A stretch of DNA of 64,000 nt from Linyphia triangularis (GCA_963978545.1 OZ021726.1:52435959-52499958), one strand, 5' to 3'. Numbered from the stretch's first letter, positions 25,411 to 37,849 are shown. The notes: a model not told the origin generated them from the sequence alone. Made by a program: numbers and translations.

Positions 25411-26450
25411 ATGATGAGGAGGAAACCAGATTGAAGTGGCTTCTGCACATTAAATTTTAAAAAGTTCAAAGTCCTCATGGGAGTGGAGAGTGATGTTTAA
25501 TCTCAGATGTCTATAACACGTCATTCAAAATTACCAAATTTAATTAAAATGTTGTTTCAGTGTTTCGAAGTTTTGTGACCCCGTGCACAAGAAAATTTAC
25601 AAAAAGTTAACTTCGCAATAGATAATCAATAAAATATTTGGAAAAAGAAACGTTCAAATGAGATAGTATTCCTTTGGGTGGAATTCATAATGTATTTTAA
25701 GACTTATAAAACTCAGGAAAACCAATTCATTAATAACAAACAATTTATTTATCATTGATTTTTATTCTTCCGTAATGTTCTTGCTCTTATTTTGAAAAAC
25801 ACTCTATTTTGACATGGCTGATTTATTATGTATCAGCAGGTGTTAAAATTCAGTTAACTATCGATTTTTTTTAATGTCACAAATGAAATTATTGCTTTAA
25901 AGTTCAAGAAATAAATATTAATGGGATATTTTCATAAATAAATAAAAAAATATTTAAAAAATAAAAAAACTTCAATATTGTAAGTATCATTATTAATGAT
26001 GAGACTCGTTATCATTAGTATATTATATTAAATCTCAAACCAAAATAATTTAAAATTACACACAAAAGACAATAGGAAATAAATAGGTATATCAAAATTA
26101 ATTGCAGTTAGGTTAACAATGGCATTAATAATAGAATAGAAACATTTCTTTTAATATTTGGGACAATATACAATCCGTATTAAGTCCACAGAAGATAGTA
26201 GGTTCACAAAAAACTCTATTTGCACTGAAGGCACCGTATAAGAAAAACATCTGCAATGCAAACAATCAGAGGTGGGAAAAGAGTACCATTTGTTGTTTTC
26301 GAACTTGTATCGCCATCCATTATTACCGTATTTGAGATACTACTGGCGAACGAAGGGTTTCTTTTGACAGATATAGTTTGGTGAGTGACTTTTTATGGAT
26401 ACACTGGAATAATAACGAGTAAACCTAATACATGGATTAACATAAGAATT
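25411..26450. other. AT-rich spacer
   Basis: No coding frame, repeat copy or RNA gene was recognised between the two LINE remnants. Confidence 0.5.
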
Positions 26451-26454
26451 GGAT

Positions 26455-27395
26455 AGAAGTAATGTGGATGTAGTTAACATTGATTTTGATATTCAGAAGG
26501 CATTTGATAAGGTTCCCCTCCCCGTGAAGCATTATAAACAAAATTGGCATTCTGCATACTATTGTATCAGAAGTTGATTAATTGACTAAAAGAAACAAGT
26601 ACAAATCTAAGATAAATATTCTAAATGTGCAGTTTTTAAAAGTATAGTACCACAGGGTACGCTTCTTGGACCCCTTTTAATGATATCAGTGATAATATTA
26701 CACCTATAGTTAGTATTATTAAAGATCTAGGAGTGTTGCTCATTGGAGATTTCAAGATTGTTCATTAATATGGAGCAGTCAGAAAGAAGACTAACAGAAT
26801 GTTACAATTTGTTTGTTTGTTTTTAAATTTTACTAAATGTAGAGACATCATTCTATCATTTTATAAGAGATTAGCTAGACCACAACTTGAATATGCAGTT
26901 CAATTTTGATCACAATATCTTAAAAAAGACTTTGAATGGCTGGAAAGGGACTACAAAGATGATTTAGGGTTTTGCATCAGTGTTCTAGTGATAGATTAAA
27001 AAAAATTAATATGTCGGAAAGAAGAACTAGAGGAGACTTTATTCATTAATTCACACTTATTTAAAAAAAAAAAATGAGACAAATAGTTTCGAATATATTA
27101 CAGATAATAGAACGAGAGGTCATGGTTTTAAATTATTTAAATCGCAGTTTAATACAGAAAGGAGAAAACATTATTTCAACAATCAGAGTTATTGATTAAT
27201 GGAATTGTTTGCCTGTGGCCTGAATGGAATGTATGCCTTGGATATAATGAATTCAATTGAGGTAAGTGATTGAAAGAGAAAATTAGATATTCATTGGGAG
27301 ATAGTTAACCATTGATTACTTTTAACTGGATCAACCTCGCTGGGCATCGTACGTGTAGTTGATCAACTTATTTTGTATTTGTATAAATAATGGCA
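26455..27395 (+). pseudogene. CR1-like LINE remnant (reverse transcriptase, 5' truncated)
   Basis: Decayed reverse-transcriptase sequence in shifting frames. A DIQKAFDKVP-like motif lies near 26490. A VPQGTLLGPLL motif (the RT VPQG block) lies near 26650. It is followed by DLGVLLIGDFKI near 26725, a KKTNRMLQF-like block near 26790, a YHFIRD*LDHNLNMQF-like block near 26860, a TKMI block, a RRTRGDFI block near 27020, and RTRGHGFKLFKSQFNTERR near 27110. This order is that of the RT thumb and C-terminal region of CR1/L2-type elements. Many stops and frameshifts make it inactive. The tail GATCAACCTCGCTGGGCATC (about 27330) probably lies near its 3' end. Confidence 0.75.
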
Positions 27396-28095
27396 TAATT
27401 TAGTATCATCATAACTTAGTATCATCAAAAATAATTTTATGAAAAATTACTAGTTATATGGATGTTAATTAAAAATTTTAAATATGAATAAGTACATACT
27501 TTAAGAATTATATTTTTCATCTATTTAATTAGCAAAACATATATATTTCTTGTCAATTTGTTCAAACCCAACGGGGACTTCAAGAGTGTCTTTTTAACTT
27601 CTAAACTTCAAAATAATGAAAAGTTTATACCTGCCGGTCAAGATGCCCAGAAAAGACTGCTTATAATACATATACGTGTTTTATCAAATGAAAGTTCTAG
27701 ACGAAATGAGTTCCTTTATCATAAAAAATGGTAAATAATGAAAGTTGAGACCAAAACTTTATTCCGATTTCATAAATTTTAACTGAAAATACAACGAACG
27801 CGTGCTATTTACTATTGTAAAAATCACAAAAAGACTACTAACATTTGATAAACTTAAACATGAAAGTGATTTACAGTACGACTTGAAATGTGCTTCTGTG
27901 GTAACAAGACATTTTTTTGTTTATTTATACATAATAAAAAAAGTCAAATGAACAAGGTTTTTTTCGGAAAGATCCAGATGGTGTCTACTTTTACAGGTAG
28001 ATATTTCAGTCACTAAATGCTGCCAAATATTACGAAGTTGTATTCTCCAACTGTAATAAATATGTTTTTATATTTATATAAGACTTTAAGTAATT

Positions 28096-28098
<3 letters not shown>

Positions 28099-28163
<65 letters not shown>
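28099..28163. repeat. (CT)n microsatellite
   Basis: About 32 perfect CT units. Confidence 0.97.
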
Positions 28164-28167
<4 letters not shown>

Positions 28168-29382
28168 TTATCATTTAAAAGAATTAAAACTTTCTGTAAT
28201 TTGAAAATACAAAATGTTAAATAATAAATATCATGAAACTTCTTCACAATAGAATTAGAGAAGAATTGATTCTAATCAGATTTAAACTTCAGCAAATAAA
28301 CTTGAGTTTGTAAATTAAATACATGTTTCATTAAAGTTTCAGGAAATGTTTCAAGCATTAAAAAGTTACAAGGTTAGAACCTATTCCTTTTTATACATCC
28401 TCAAGTAAAACCAGCACTTTAAATGCATATTTCACTATTAAATCATCACACTTCTAATGGCTCTTTACATTCGATTTTCTCTTTAAATCTTCTAATTTTT
28501 ATCGATGCTTTAAAAAATTGCCCCTCTCTACAATCTAAATCATAATATAAATTAAAAAATATACTTCCATACGGTAACTTAACAACTTTAAAAGAAACTC
28601 AAACATTACATCCGAAATTAATATAAGGTCTGTAAAGGAATTACCTCAAATTTCAAATAAATCTAGTTCTCAAAACTGGAAAGTAGGTTTAGCCACAAGA
28701 GGATTTCATGAATAAAGAACATTCTAGATATATTTTGATTTATGTGAAATCGTTTCGAAATATTTCGGTTTCGTTTTTGTTATTTTGCGTTGCTCAAAAG
28801 TTATATTTTTCAAAAACGCCTAGAACTCGAAAGAAACTCCTAGCCAAATGCAAATGTTGAAAATTTAACAGCGCCATAAAATTTCAAGAGTAAAAATAGA
28901 TTTCGGTTACGTCGAAGTTTATTTCGTTCGAAAGGTTAGCAAAGACTAAAAGTAGTGCACATATTTTTGTTGAATCCATGGAAATCGAATCGCTATTTAA
29001 TAGCAGAAAGCGAGTTATCAGATTAGAATTCTGAAAGAAATGCGTTCTATATGTGTTCTTCAGATAGAAATATCTAGAATACACAGTAAAATTCCAATAA
29101 AACTGTTTTCGGAAAACACTCTCTATTTTATTTAATATAAATTTCATTCCACGCTAAAACTTTTGACACAGTCACAAAAACTTTCTTAAAAAAATATTAG
29201 ATTTATGTCATTTCTTTTGAGAAATTTTGTTAAGAATTTATATATGTCTAAATTATTACAGCTCATAATAATTAATGCTTTATTTCTTTCACTTTAATTT
29301 TTATTTATTATATTTTCGGATTAATTTTTAATTGTTTCTGATATTTTCTAGAAGATAAACATTACCGAGGATTCTGCCTTAT

Positions 29383-29441
29383 GATTGGTTGGTTGGTTTG
29401 ATTTCTGGCCCCAAGGGCTTCGCGTGGGCCACACTGCGCCG
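29383..29441 (-). mobile_element. Fragment related to the piggyBac-like MITE at 5013
   Basis: GGTTGGTTGGTTTG, a CAAGGGCTTCGCGTGGGCCA-like stretch and ACTGCGCC are collinear with the minus strand of the MITE's right end (GGTTGGTTGGTTTG, GCGCAAGAGCTACACTTGGT, ACTGCGCC). The terminal inverted repeat and TTAA are absent. A decayed relative. Confidence 0.55.
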
Positions 29442-30692
29442 TCTCTCTTTTGATATTGACAAAAGTGGCTGATTTGGGAAAATAATTAATTTTAAATTTT
29501 ATCGTACATATGTTTAAATCAATTTTTTAAGAACTTTACTAAATCTGTAGCTGTTTCTATTACAAACCAAACGATATTAAAATATGAAACTTGATATTTT
29601 GGTCACATGGCTAGTTTTTTCTTTGGGCTAAATAAACATAGTACTTAAAAGTAGAAGGTATTATCACGTCATTTACCTTAATATATCATAAGTACTGAAT
29701 CAGTACTTATACAAAAGTTTTATACTTCAAAAGTTTTTACTTTCAAATGATCATATTTTATCATTGAAACTCGGAAATTTTATGCAAAATAATTTTGTAA
29801 TATCACAATACACTACCAGTTATTCCATTCATCACTCCATAATTCTCTGTCAAAACTCATTTGAAACCTTACCAGCAAACCCAAAATTCCTAAATTAATT
29901 TTAAAGTATATTCTCATATAGCATTCATTAATTTCATCTGAATTAAAGATAGAATTTCATTGGAAAGCTTTAAAATTATAGCAAATGCACCAGAATTTTA
30001 AACTTTTGATAACATATTTTTTCAATCTCTAGTACAATCATTTTAGATGGCGTATTCCTAATGATGAGCTCATTATTCGCCAATTATTATTCCCAATGTA
30101 TGTTTGAAATTTCATAAAAGATGATGACATTACGTAATGGGGTGACGTTTACTACACTAACTGAAATTTCAGAAGATGCTTTTTTTTATATACTTATTTC
30201 AGCAACTCGTTATGACGCAGTAATTAATGATAAATTGAAGAAATAACAACTTCTTCAATATGATATATTAAAATTATGCATTTCAATTTACGTTCGGGAG
30301 GTATTTTTAAAAACAAGATTTGCATATTTCAAAATAAATTTTATATTTTAACCGGTGGCTTTCAATAATTTATTTTTCTCAAATTGTTTGCACCATCTTG
30401 TAAAAGTGTAATGTTTATGGGAATCAATTAAAATTAATTATGCTATTACCTCAAGATTTATTAAATATTTGAGAAAAAAAAATTTAGCTTTTGTAACAGA
30501 TATCATTTAAGAAGAATCCATAACATCATCCGAAGCAACGCTTTAATACATATGAGTTACTATATCATGTAATATAAAAAGTTGTTACAACATTTTTTTT
30601 TTTTAATTACATCTCATTTTTCCATTATTAATTGTTATAAACTTATTAGCTTTATAATATAGCTTATAAACTTCCCAAATTGCAATTAGAAA

Positions 30693-31768
30693 CAAGGGGT
30701 GTGGGACATCGCACAACTTTCAATTACACTATAGTATTGGTCATTGCATTAAAATTTACGGTGTTATTTACCGTTTTCATAATTTCACTCATTTAGGTAA
30801 AAATGGCCAGTTTGATGATATTTTTGACAATAATTTTTACGTAAGCTAAAAAAAACCAGCCAAAATGGTGATTTTGGCTATGTACTTTTCAATAATTCTT
30901 TTATTATCCTTTCTTCCCCCCGGGGGCTCGCTTCGGTGAGTACGGGTGTGGCGATCCCGGGGCGCCTGAGCCTCGCAGGAGATGGGGGAGCGGTGGTCAG
31001 TCTCCCTAGCAAATTTGGGTGCTCTGCTTATTCCCCGCACTCCTGCGGACATCAAAACGGATCATGCCCCTATCTGAGGGTCACTTTGTAGTGGCTGTCA
31101 CTGGGGGGCAGCGCGGGGCGGATTGCTTAGATCCCTGCGGGATGATGGCATTCGCTACTCTCAAGCTGGGCGGGCAATTCTGTCGCTTACGTTGCCGTCT
31201 TCATGGTCCAACTTCGAATACCCCTAACCTGGGGTGGGACGATAACCTTCCGGTTATTATCCTTTCTTATAAGTGAAACTATGGAGGGAAGAAAAAAATC
31301 GCTGATATTCTATGCTCAAAGAAAGAGAACTCCGTGTTGAAGGCATTCGTTTTGTAACTTTTTACGCCATTAGGGCATTTTTAAGGGAATTTTGAAGGTG
31401 GGGATGTTTAGAACACATTAGGAGGCATTACCAAAGCGATTTTGATCAAAATTGTTGGTGCCGTTTTTAAGCAATCATTGAAAAACATGATTTTTTCAAA
31501 GGTAACTTGCCTTATGCGAATGAGCGATTTTGATGAAAGCCTTAATAGTAGGTCTCATGGTCACCACTAACCCGCACACCAAATTTGAATATCCTCAGTC
31601 AATTTATTAGGGAGTTATGCTGACCACAGACACACAGACAAACATTTTCATAGACAATTTTTTTTAATCAGAATGTTCCAAAACGTGGAGAAATAAAAAA
31701 ATGCGGGAAAAAAATTATCGAATGCTATACTTTCATTATCCTATTAGGATAGTTGAAAGTAACAACCA
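30693..31768 (+). mobile_element. Family-A repeat, copy A5 (longest, with insertion)
   Basis: Full-length-looking copy. The 5' signature GGGGTGTGGGACATCGCACA and ACTTTCAATTACAC is followed by all inner blocks, and it ends in CGAATGCTATACTTTC and the hairpin CATTATCCTATTAGGATAGT then TGAAAGTA. It is interrupted at 30916-31253 by a GC-rich retroposon. Without the insert it is about 720 bases long. Confidence 0.8.
30916..31253. mobile_element. GC-rich 338-bp retroposon with 15-bp target duplication
   Basis: TTATTATCCTTTCTT occurs at 30901-30915 and again at 31254-31268, immediately flanking the insert, and only once in the other family-A copies, so it is a target-site duplication. The insert runs from CCCCCCGGGGGCTCGC to GATAACCTTCCGG. 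It is roughly 60% G+C in a 30% G+C setting, and there is no poly-A tail on either strand. The length of the duplication points to target-primed insertion (LINE or SINE). No tRNA-type promoter pair is convincing and no RT motif is present. It may be a 5'-truncated LINE 3' region or a SINE of unknown origin. Two short open frames in it are not recognisable. Confidence 0.75.
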
Positions 31769-34220
31769 GTTGTTTCCTTTTTTAATTTTTCTAATGATCG
31801 TTTATTACTGTATTAAAACCTAATACAAAAATTCAGTTGTTTTCATGAATATACTTCCGGCAAATATTACGGCCACAAAAATTAAGTATAGGGAAAAGAG
31901 AGAGGACCCATCGTTCATTGAAAGTGTAAACTTCATCAAAGAATGGCTTATAATAGATAAATAAATTAATAGTAACGTCCTTTACTAAACCATATTGTAA
32001 TGCAATTTAGTCTACAATATACGCTTGTCTAGTGCCCTTTACAATGTGAAATTTTAAACCAAATACTTTGAAACTAATATTTATAATAGAAAAAATAAAG
32101 AATTACCACAGAAATTCTGTGTAAAATATAAAAATATTTCTAACCATGTTTCAGAAACAAAGATTTACTAACAATGATAATAATTATCACGGCATTAGTG
32201 AAGGCATTACTGCAAAGTAAATGCTTTGCTAGCTACTTTTCTATAATAAAGCAATTATCACAAAGAACTTGTAGAAAAGCATGTCTTCCAATAAATTAAA
32301 TCCTGTAGAAAATACGTAAATACACGTCAGTTGAAGTGATCGGAATTATAACGATGACCACAATTCGTATGATTCTATTTAGTTATTAAATGTCTCAGTA
32401 ATCCACTCCACTTTCCTCCGGTTGGTTAACTTAGATCGCTTTATTTCTAGTAAACCTGTATCATGCCTGGAAAGATAAGTGTATCGAGCATTATCAATAG
32501 TAATGATAATTCAGGGAAGATTTTATCCAGACGTAATATCACGTCTGAATAATTTAACGGGATAAATGTAAGTCAACTAATATCGAATCAGATTAGGATG
32601 AATACATTGAATATAATTACGCTGCAAGAAGGGAATTTGAGGGCTTCAATGACTTAATGAGGGATGTCATTGAAGCTCTTGAAATTAGTGATAACTGTAA
32701 GAGATAATGGGAGAATTTCAGTTTCATGACATTGATACAACGTTATTTGTTAACTCTCTACGAATGAATGTTATGTTAGCTGGTTTGTACGCTCAACGAC
32801 ATATTTTTATGCACAATGATGGGTAATCGGGCCAGTTACTACAGCTTAACGTGGATTTCGAATCACATCGAACTTGCAGATTCGAATCCGGCATCTTTGA
32901 CATGAGAAGCCAGGGTAGTCAGTTAACAAGAACTTATGAATTGAAGTCAAAATGCTCTACTAACATGCGAGAAGTCCCGGGTTCTGTGTGTTGCAGTGCA
33001 TTCTTAGTAATGATTTAAAAATAAGTAGACGCTACAGGGATTGTAACAAAGAGTCTCGATTTAAATGTCAGGCTGTATAATTGGACTTTTCGAAGAATTT
33101 CAGCTATTAAATATACAAAAGTGAGACACTTTCTTTTAAAAAGTCCAAGAAGATGTTTCCTTTTGACATTTGGATTACTATCAGTTTTGTACAGCTTGTT
33201 ATAGTGATGTTTTGTTACATTCAAATACTTGTATAATTCTTGCTCTAAGGAAAACAGCCAATATGGATTATGTAGCATTTTAATGGAATGTTTAAAGACA
33301 GCAAAAACATATTTCCATTTTAATCTGTTTTCTTTTTTTCATTATATTAAAGAAAATAATTTACATAAACTGTTTTCTAAATCAAAATCAATCTTATTAA
33401 AAGCAAAGTTTGTATGTCACTCAAAACATTCTTTCTCAATGGTTCCAATTGGCTAGTAGTTGAATACCTCATCGATTTGCTTATTGTGGCTTTTGCTTAT
33501 CCTTTCTTCTGTCTAAAATCTTATTTACGTAACTTTTTCCTGAAGGTAAAATAACAAAACGCTTTATATTGAATTACAATAAACCTTTTTCAGAATGCAC
33601 TTCTATCTTTCAATTAACAACAAAAACAAATGTAGCTTGTATATTAAATTTCCAATTTACTTCCATTCTTAGAGAAACACACTTTTTTTTTTTCTAAAAA
33701 GGCTATCTGGAAGAGAAAAGTTGTTCTCTGAATAGAAAATAAATAGATGTGCCATCTCGAGAAGCTATAATAATTTCGTTACTGTGAAGCAAAAACTAAT
33801 TGGACTATCCTTTTCGCTTTCAGCAGCAACCCTTTTCAATTTTCTTAATAATACCATAATCTGTGAATGGAGCAGACTTGGCCTCTGCTTTCAGTTTCCT
33901 AATATCTAACCTTTTGTTAGGAATAAAAATTACAGGGCTTCCGTTAATTTAATTTGGCTCAGTTTCTTAAAGAAGTTGATGTTTCATTCAAGGTGGGTTT
34001 TTTTATACTGTGTGTTTTGTAATTTTCATAATAAAATGCGTTTTATATTAGTAGGATAAAAATATGGTGTAAATACTTTCTGATCCTCTTTAAGTTGTTT
34101 ATAAACTCATTTATAATTTTTAGGCCTCTTCTTTTTTTTATATATAAGAAAAATATGTTTGACTGAAGGATGTCTTTATCAATATTTGCTTCTTTTTTTA
34201 GTGGTGCAATTAGAAGGATT
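31769..34220. other. AT-rich spacer with short hairpins
   Basis: Contains CAGACGT...ACGTCTG (32528-32547) and the 11-bp hairpin listed separately. At about 32841-32892 CAGCTTAACGTGG and GATTCGAATCC resemble Pol III A and B boxes at tRNA-like spacing, so a decayed tRNA-derived SINE is possible but unproven. Frames of 75-87 codons (33015-33456) are unrecognised. Confidence 0.4.
32635..32684 (+). other. Short stem-loop, perfect 11-bp core
   Basis: GCTTCAATGAC (32643-32653) pairs with GTCATTGAAGC (32666-32676) around a 12-base loop, and imperfect pairing extends outward for several bases (AATTTGAGG / CTCTTGAAATT). Small-RNA precursor or chance; there is no other support. Confidence 0.3.
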
Positions 34221-34227
34221 TTGAACT

Positions 34228-34527
34228 GAATTTCTTTATGTCTTTGCTTAGTGATTTAGTTGTTGTTCTTCAATTTTTCAATGCAGGACTGTTTTTTAAA
34301 ATATCGCCAGTAGCACACATCAGATGGCCAATATAGGTTCAACACTGACCAATCTCGATATGGGCCGTTGTAGACAGGCCGTTGCTACGGATCTTAACTA
34401 ATCTCGCCCAATGCAGGATAAAATATACAGGAAGTTTTAAATGTTGATACAGCGTTTTAAAATTGAAAAATAGTGTTATAAAAAAGGGAGATGGGTAAAA
34501 AATATATTTTGTGATAGTTTTGACATG

Positions 34528-34558
<31 letters not shown>

Positions 34559-34795
34559 TTTAATTATGTATTTTGGAGCGATGCTCGAGATTGAGCATGG
34601 ATTAGCCAATTTTCCCAAAATCCCTTCCGACCTTGGCCAATACCATTGTATTACTTTTAGTTGGGCAAAAATAGAAGAGTTTTGAATTTAATTTTTTTTT
34701 GCCTTTTTTTAATGATTACTTTTAGTTGGGCAATAATAGAAGAGTTTTGAATTTAATTTCTTTTTGTCTTTTTTTAATGATTTAGTTGTTGGGCA
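34228..34795 (+). repeat. Local duplications of a T-rich ~70-bp unit
   Basis: ACTTTTAGTTGGGCAA followed by AATAGAAGAGTTTTGAATTT occurs at about 34653 and again at about 34718. The tail AATGATTTAGTTGTTGGGCA resembles GTGATTTAGTTGTTGTTC at about 34250. An (ATT)n tract lies at 34536-34557. Confidence 0.75.
34306..34472 (+). repeat. Left copy of a dispersed inverted repeat (partner 37636-37792)
   Basis: Landmarks GATGGCCAATAT, GACCAATCTCG, GTTGCTACGGATCTTAAC, AATCTCGCCCAA, GGAAGTTTTAAA and TTTAAAATTGAAA are collinear with the minus strand at 37636-37792 (GATGGCCAATAT, GACTGGTCG, GTTGTTACGGATCTTGAC, AATCTCGTCCAA, GGAAGTTTTGAAA, TTTAAAATTTGAAA). Identity is perhaps 70-75%. Probably two copies of one MITE-like repeat in opposite orientation. 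Confidence 0.7.
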
Positions 34796-34929
34796 ATAAG
34801 TTTTTGCTACAGGAGTGTTTCGAAAATATTTTATAAAAATGTAAAAATAGATGGAAAGGACCGAAGTAAGTAGGTTTTGTAATGAAAAATGTGTGCTCAA
34901 AAGCGCTTTGAGGTGTTAAGAGGACATAT

Positions 34930-37230
34930 TAGAACTCTGTCCATCCCCTTACTATGCACCCCATGCACATAAAACCGCATCGTACAGAACTCTTATTTTC
35001 GCACTACTGATGGGATTTATTTCATCTTGGCACCATTAAGAGCATTGACGACGATAGTCCCATTGCGTTCCATGAAGATCTAATGGCTGTACTGTTGTTT
35101 GCTGCTGGAAGTGTGTGTAAAATGTCTGTCATATTTGCTGATGTCCTCCAATTACCGCTTCAAGGAATTCTATATTGCTGTTATTGGTTTTCCTTTTGAG
35201 CATCTGCTGTTAAAAGCTTAATCTTTTTATGTTGGCTTCATTTGACTATAATGGTTTTTCTCAGTTGCCTGTTATTCATATCTTTCTTGCGTACTGGTAC
35301 TTACATGCACACACATTCCATTACAAAATATGCTTATTTCGATCTCTTCAACCTGCCTTTTCATTTTTAGTCAAATATTATATTGCTTTTCAACTAGGTA
35401 GACATACGTTATTTTCGACTTCTAAATATGTTCAAGTTTTAATTTACCTGATATAGAGAAAAACATGTTTTTATTAGAGTTAATTATAATTATTTTATAA
35501 TATTCATAGTATTTGCAGTAATATTGTTTTATTTGTGGAATATTTTCTCTTTGCGAAGTTTTGGAAGTATTTGTAAATCCTCCAAATGGTATTTTTTATA
35601 ATAAGAATAAGTGGTGTTTTTTTTCAGTTTTACACGTTATTAAATGTTAAGAATACTAGGATTTATTTTATCAATGTACATACACACACAGTTCTCAATT
35701 CTTTTTTAGAGAAGTTTAATTCCAAATTTTTAATTTTGTGTATGAACAAATTATAAATCAGAAGGTACTTCTGGCAATTGATTATCAATGCCACCTGTTA
35801 AAGAAGTAAGTTAATCGCCATACATTTGCATAGTATAATCATAAATGCTTTATTCACAGCAGACTTTATAACTCATCTCCAGAGAGTAATTATGATTCTC
35901 TGCAGGAGCAGAAAAGTTACAGAAAGTAGTTCGCTACACTTGAAATTGTGCCAACTGTTGTTTTATTGCACTCTTTGGCTTAAAAGTCTTCCAATAACCT
36001 ACTTCACATTCAGTCAAGCATTTTTCTATTCAACTTTCATGATAATATCTGAATATTCAATTTTTATTTAAAGGCAAGTTTTTACTTCCTTACAAAGTTT
36101 TTGAAGAATTTGTGACTCCGCCAAGTAAATAATTTGCGTTTTTACAAACTTGATAAAAGTGGAACAAAAGTGAATACCACCCTTTATTGTAAGTGCTCAG
36201 TAAAACACATGATATTTAATTTACAAAATACCCATCTTACTATTGCTATTTTGAATTTTCTTCCAGGAAACCAAAACGGATGTATAAGAGAATCATTTAA
36301 ATTAGATATCTGAATTAATGACAAAATTTTGATTGTTGTGTTTTATTCGGTAACTAACTGAATTTTAATTTGAACATCGCCCTTTTTAGTAAGCTTCCGG
36401 TCTATCACCAAGTCGTCAATTTCTCAATTCAAGAATATATACATTCTTTTTTTTCCAGACATTTTTTTTTCCCCAATCATAGTCTGAAATGAATAATTTT
36501 TCTTTTGGCAATCATTTAAAAAATGAGGGACGAAACAATTTATAACTGTAAGGGCTTTCTACATGAGCAGTTAATGCAGTCGTTTAACCTATATGTAGTA
36601 GAATGGCCTTTATAGTATTGTTTTATATTTCAAAGAATGCACTTTTTTTTTATTTTTTCAGGTACCTTATCACTTTAAAGTAGACAGGATTAGTGTGTGT
36701 CAAGTAAAGAGAAAAATGCTTTTATTTCTAGATTAAAACGCATATTCTCTTTGGTGTTTTCGGATTAGTTTTTAATCTGCTTCTAAAACTAGCTTATAAA
36801 TTGTAAGCCTGCAGTGGAAGTCTCGTCACATAATGATACATTTTAGAATTTAGTTTGACTGTCAACTATGTTTCTAATTCTACATATCAAACTACAGCAA
36901 TGCGTACTAGTTCCAGTACTAGTAAATAAGTTCAATATCCCCTTGGAAATCCGTTTATCTCGTGTAAACAAGGATATCTTGGATATCCAAGAAAGAATAA
37001 ATTAATCCCAGGGGCTGATGTCCCCAGTTAATTATAAGCTAGAGCAAACATGCTAGCCTCAGATGCCAGATCAATAAGGTTCGGAAGCAACTGGACTAAC
37101 ACTAAAGGCCAACAATTCAGTATTCTTTCAAAATGCCATGTGATCGAAAAGAAGGAACAAGAAAACCTATTATGTGGTTATCAGAGATATAAATACAAAC
37201 GCAGAGATATAGTTCGTTAGATATAATGAA
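34930..37230. other. AT-rich spacer
   Basis: Unrecognised. Includes the perfect 14-base palindrome CTTGGATATCCAAG at 36978-36991 and a CCCAGGGGCTGATGTCCCCA string near 37007 of unknown origin. Frames of 75-81 codons have no features. Confidence 0.45.
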
Positions 37231-37254
37231 ATTAGGACTTATAATAATTTTGTG

Positions 37255-37843
37255 TCTATCTAAATATTTTTGTAAATATCGCACCATCCTACTGTGCATA
37301 GTTCCTACATGGTAGAAAAAATTCGTAGTAGAAATAGTTCATAATTCATAGTATAAAAGACAGTAGAATATCGACAATCCTAGTTAAAAAAGAAACAGAC
37401 TATGTGGTTTTCAGTGAAATAAATAGAAAAATTTTGAAAAATTTGAAATAAATTAAAAAATGTTTTCCCAGATTGAATAGCATTATTGGAAATTTTCCGA
37501 AGTAGAGGTTTTCGAAGATTGGTCAACCCTGGTCGAAACTCGTTTCACATCATTTCAAAATACTCGATTTTTTAAAAAAATAAACGTGTCAAAAACATAA
37601 CAAAACATATTTCCCCCCTCCATGCTTTTTTTATAAAAAATACATTTCAAATTTTAAACTGTGATTCAATATTTCAAAACTTCCAGTACTTTTATTCAGC
37701 GTTGGACGAGATTGGTCAAGATCCGTAACAACGACCAGTCTAGGCCAATATATTCGTCAATATTGGCCATCGTATTTGTACTACTGTAGTTGCGTTTTCT
37801 TAAGCATTTCTGTAAACACCACACCATCATATCGTGCATAGTT
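37255..37843 (+). repeat. Pair of ~45-bp direct repeats 543 bases apart
   Basis: TATTTTTGTAAATATCGCAC, CATCC and CTGTGCATAGTTC (37264-37304) match ATTTCTGTAAACACCACACC, ATCATATC and GTGCATAGTTC (37805-37844). The right copy of the inverted repeat (37636-37792) ends just before the second direct repeat. Confidence 0.55.
37636..37792 (-). repeat. Right copy of the dispersed inverted repeat (partner 34306-34472)
   Basis: See landmarks at the partner. ATTGGTCAAGATCCGTAAC on the plus strand also echoes ATTGGTCAACCCTGGTCG at about 37520, so a third shorter relative may be present. Confidence 0.65.
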
Positions 37844-37849
37844 CGTGAA

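Larger units (their letters stand above)
27396..30692. other. AT-rich spacer
   Basis: Holds the (CT)n tract and the MITE-related fragment listed separately. A minus-strand frame of 87 codons (28884-29147) has no recognisable features. Confidence 0.5.

Noticed and set aside
31019..31276. 85-codon frame in the GC-rich insert
   Set aside because: Runs across the target duplication into family-A DNA. Openness reflects high G+C, and no protein family was recognised.
32841..32892. tRNA or tRNA-SINE
   Set aside because: Only loose A-box and B-box resemblance. No stem pairing or target duplication was found, so it was not called as a feature of its own.
36978..36991. 14-base perfect palindrome as an operator
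   Set aside because: Isolated, with no gene nearby. Palindromes of this size are expected by chance in 64 kb of biased DNA.
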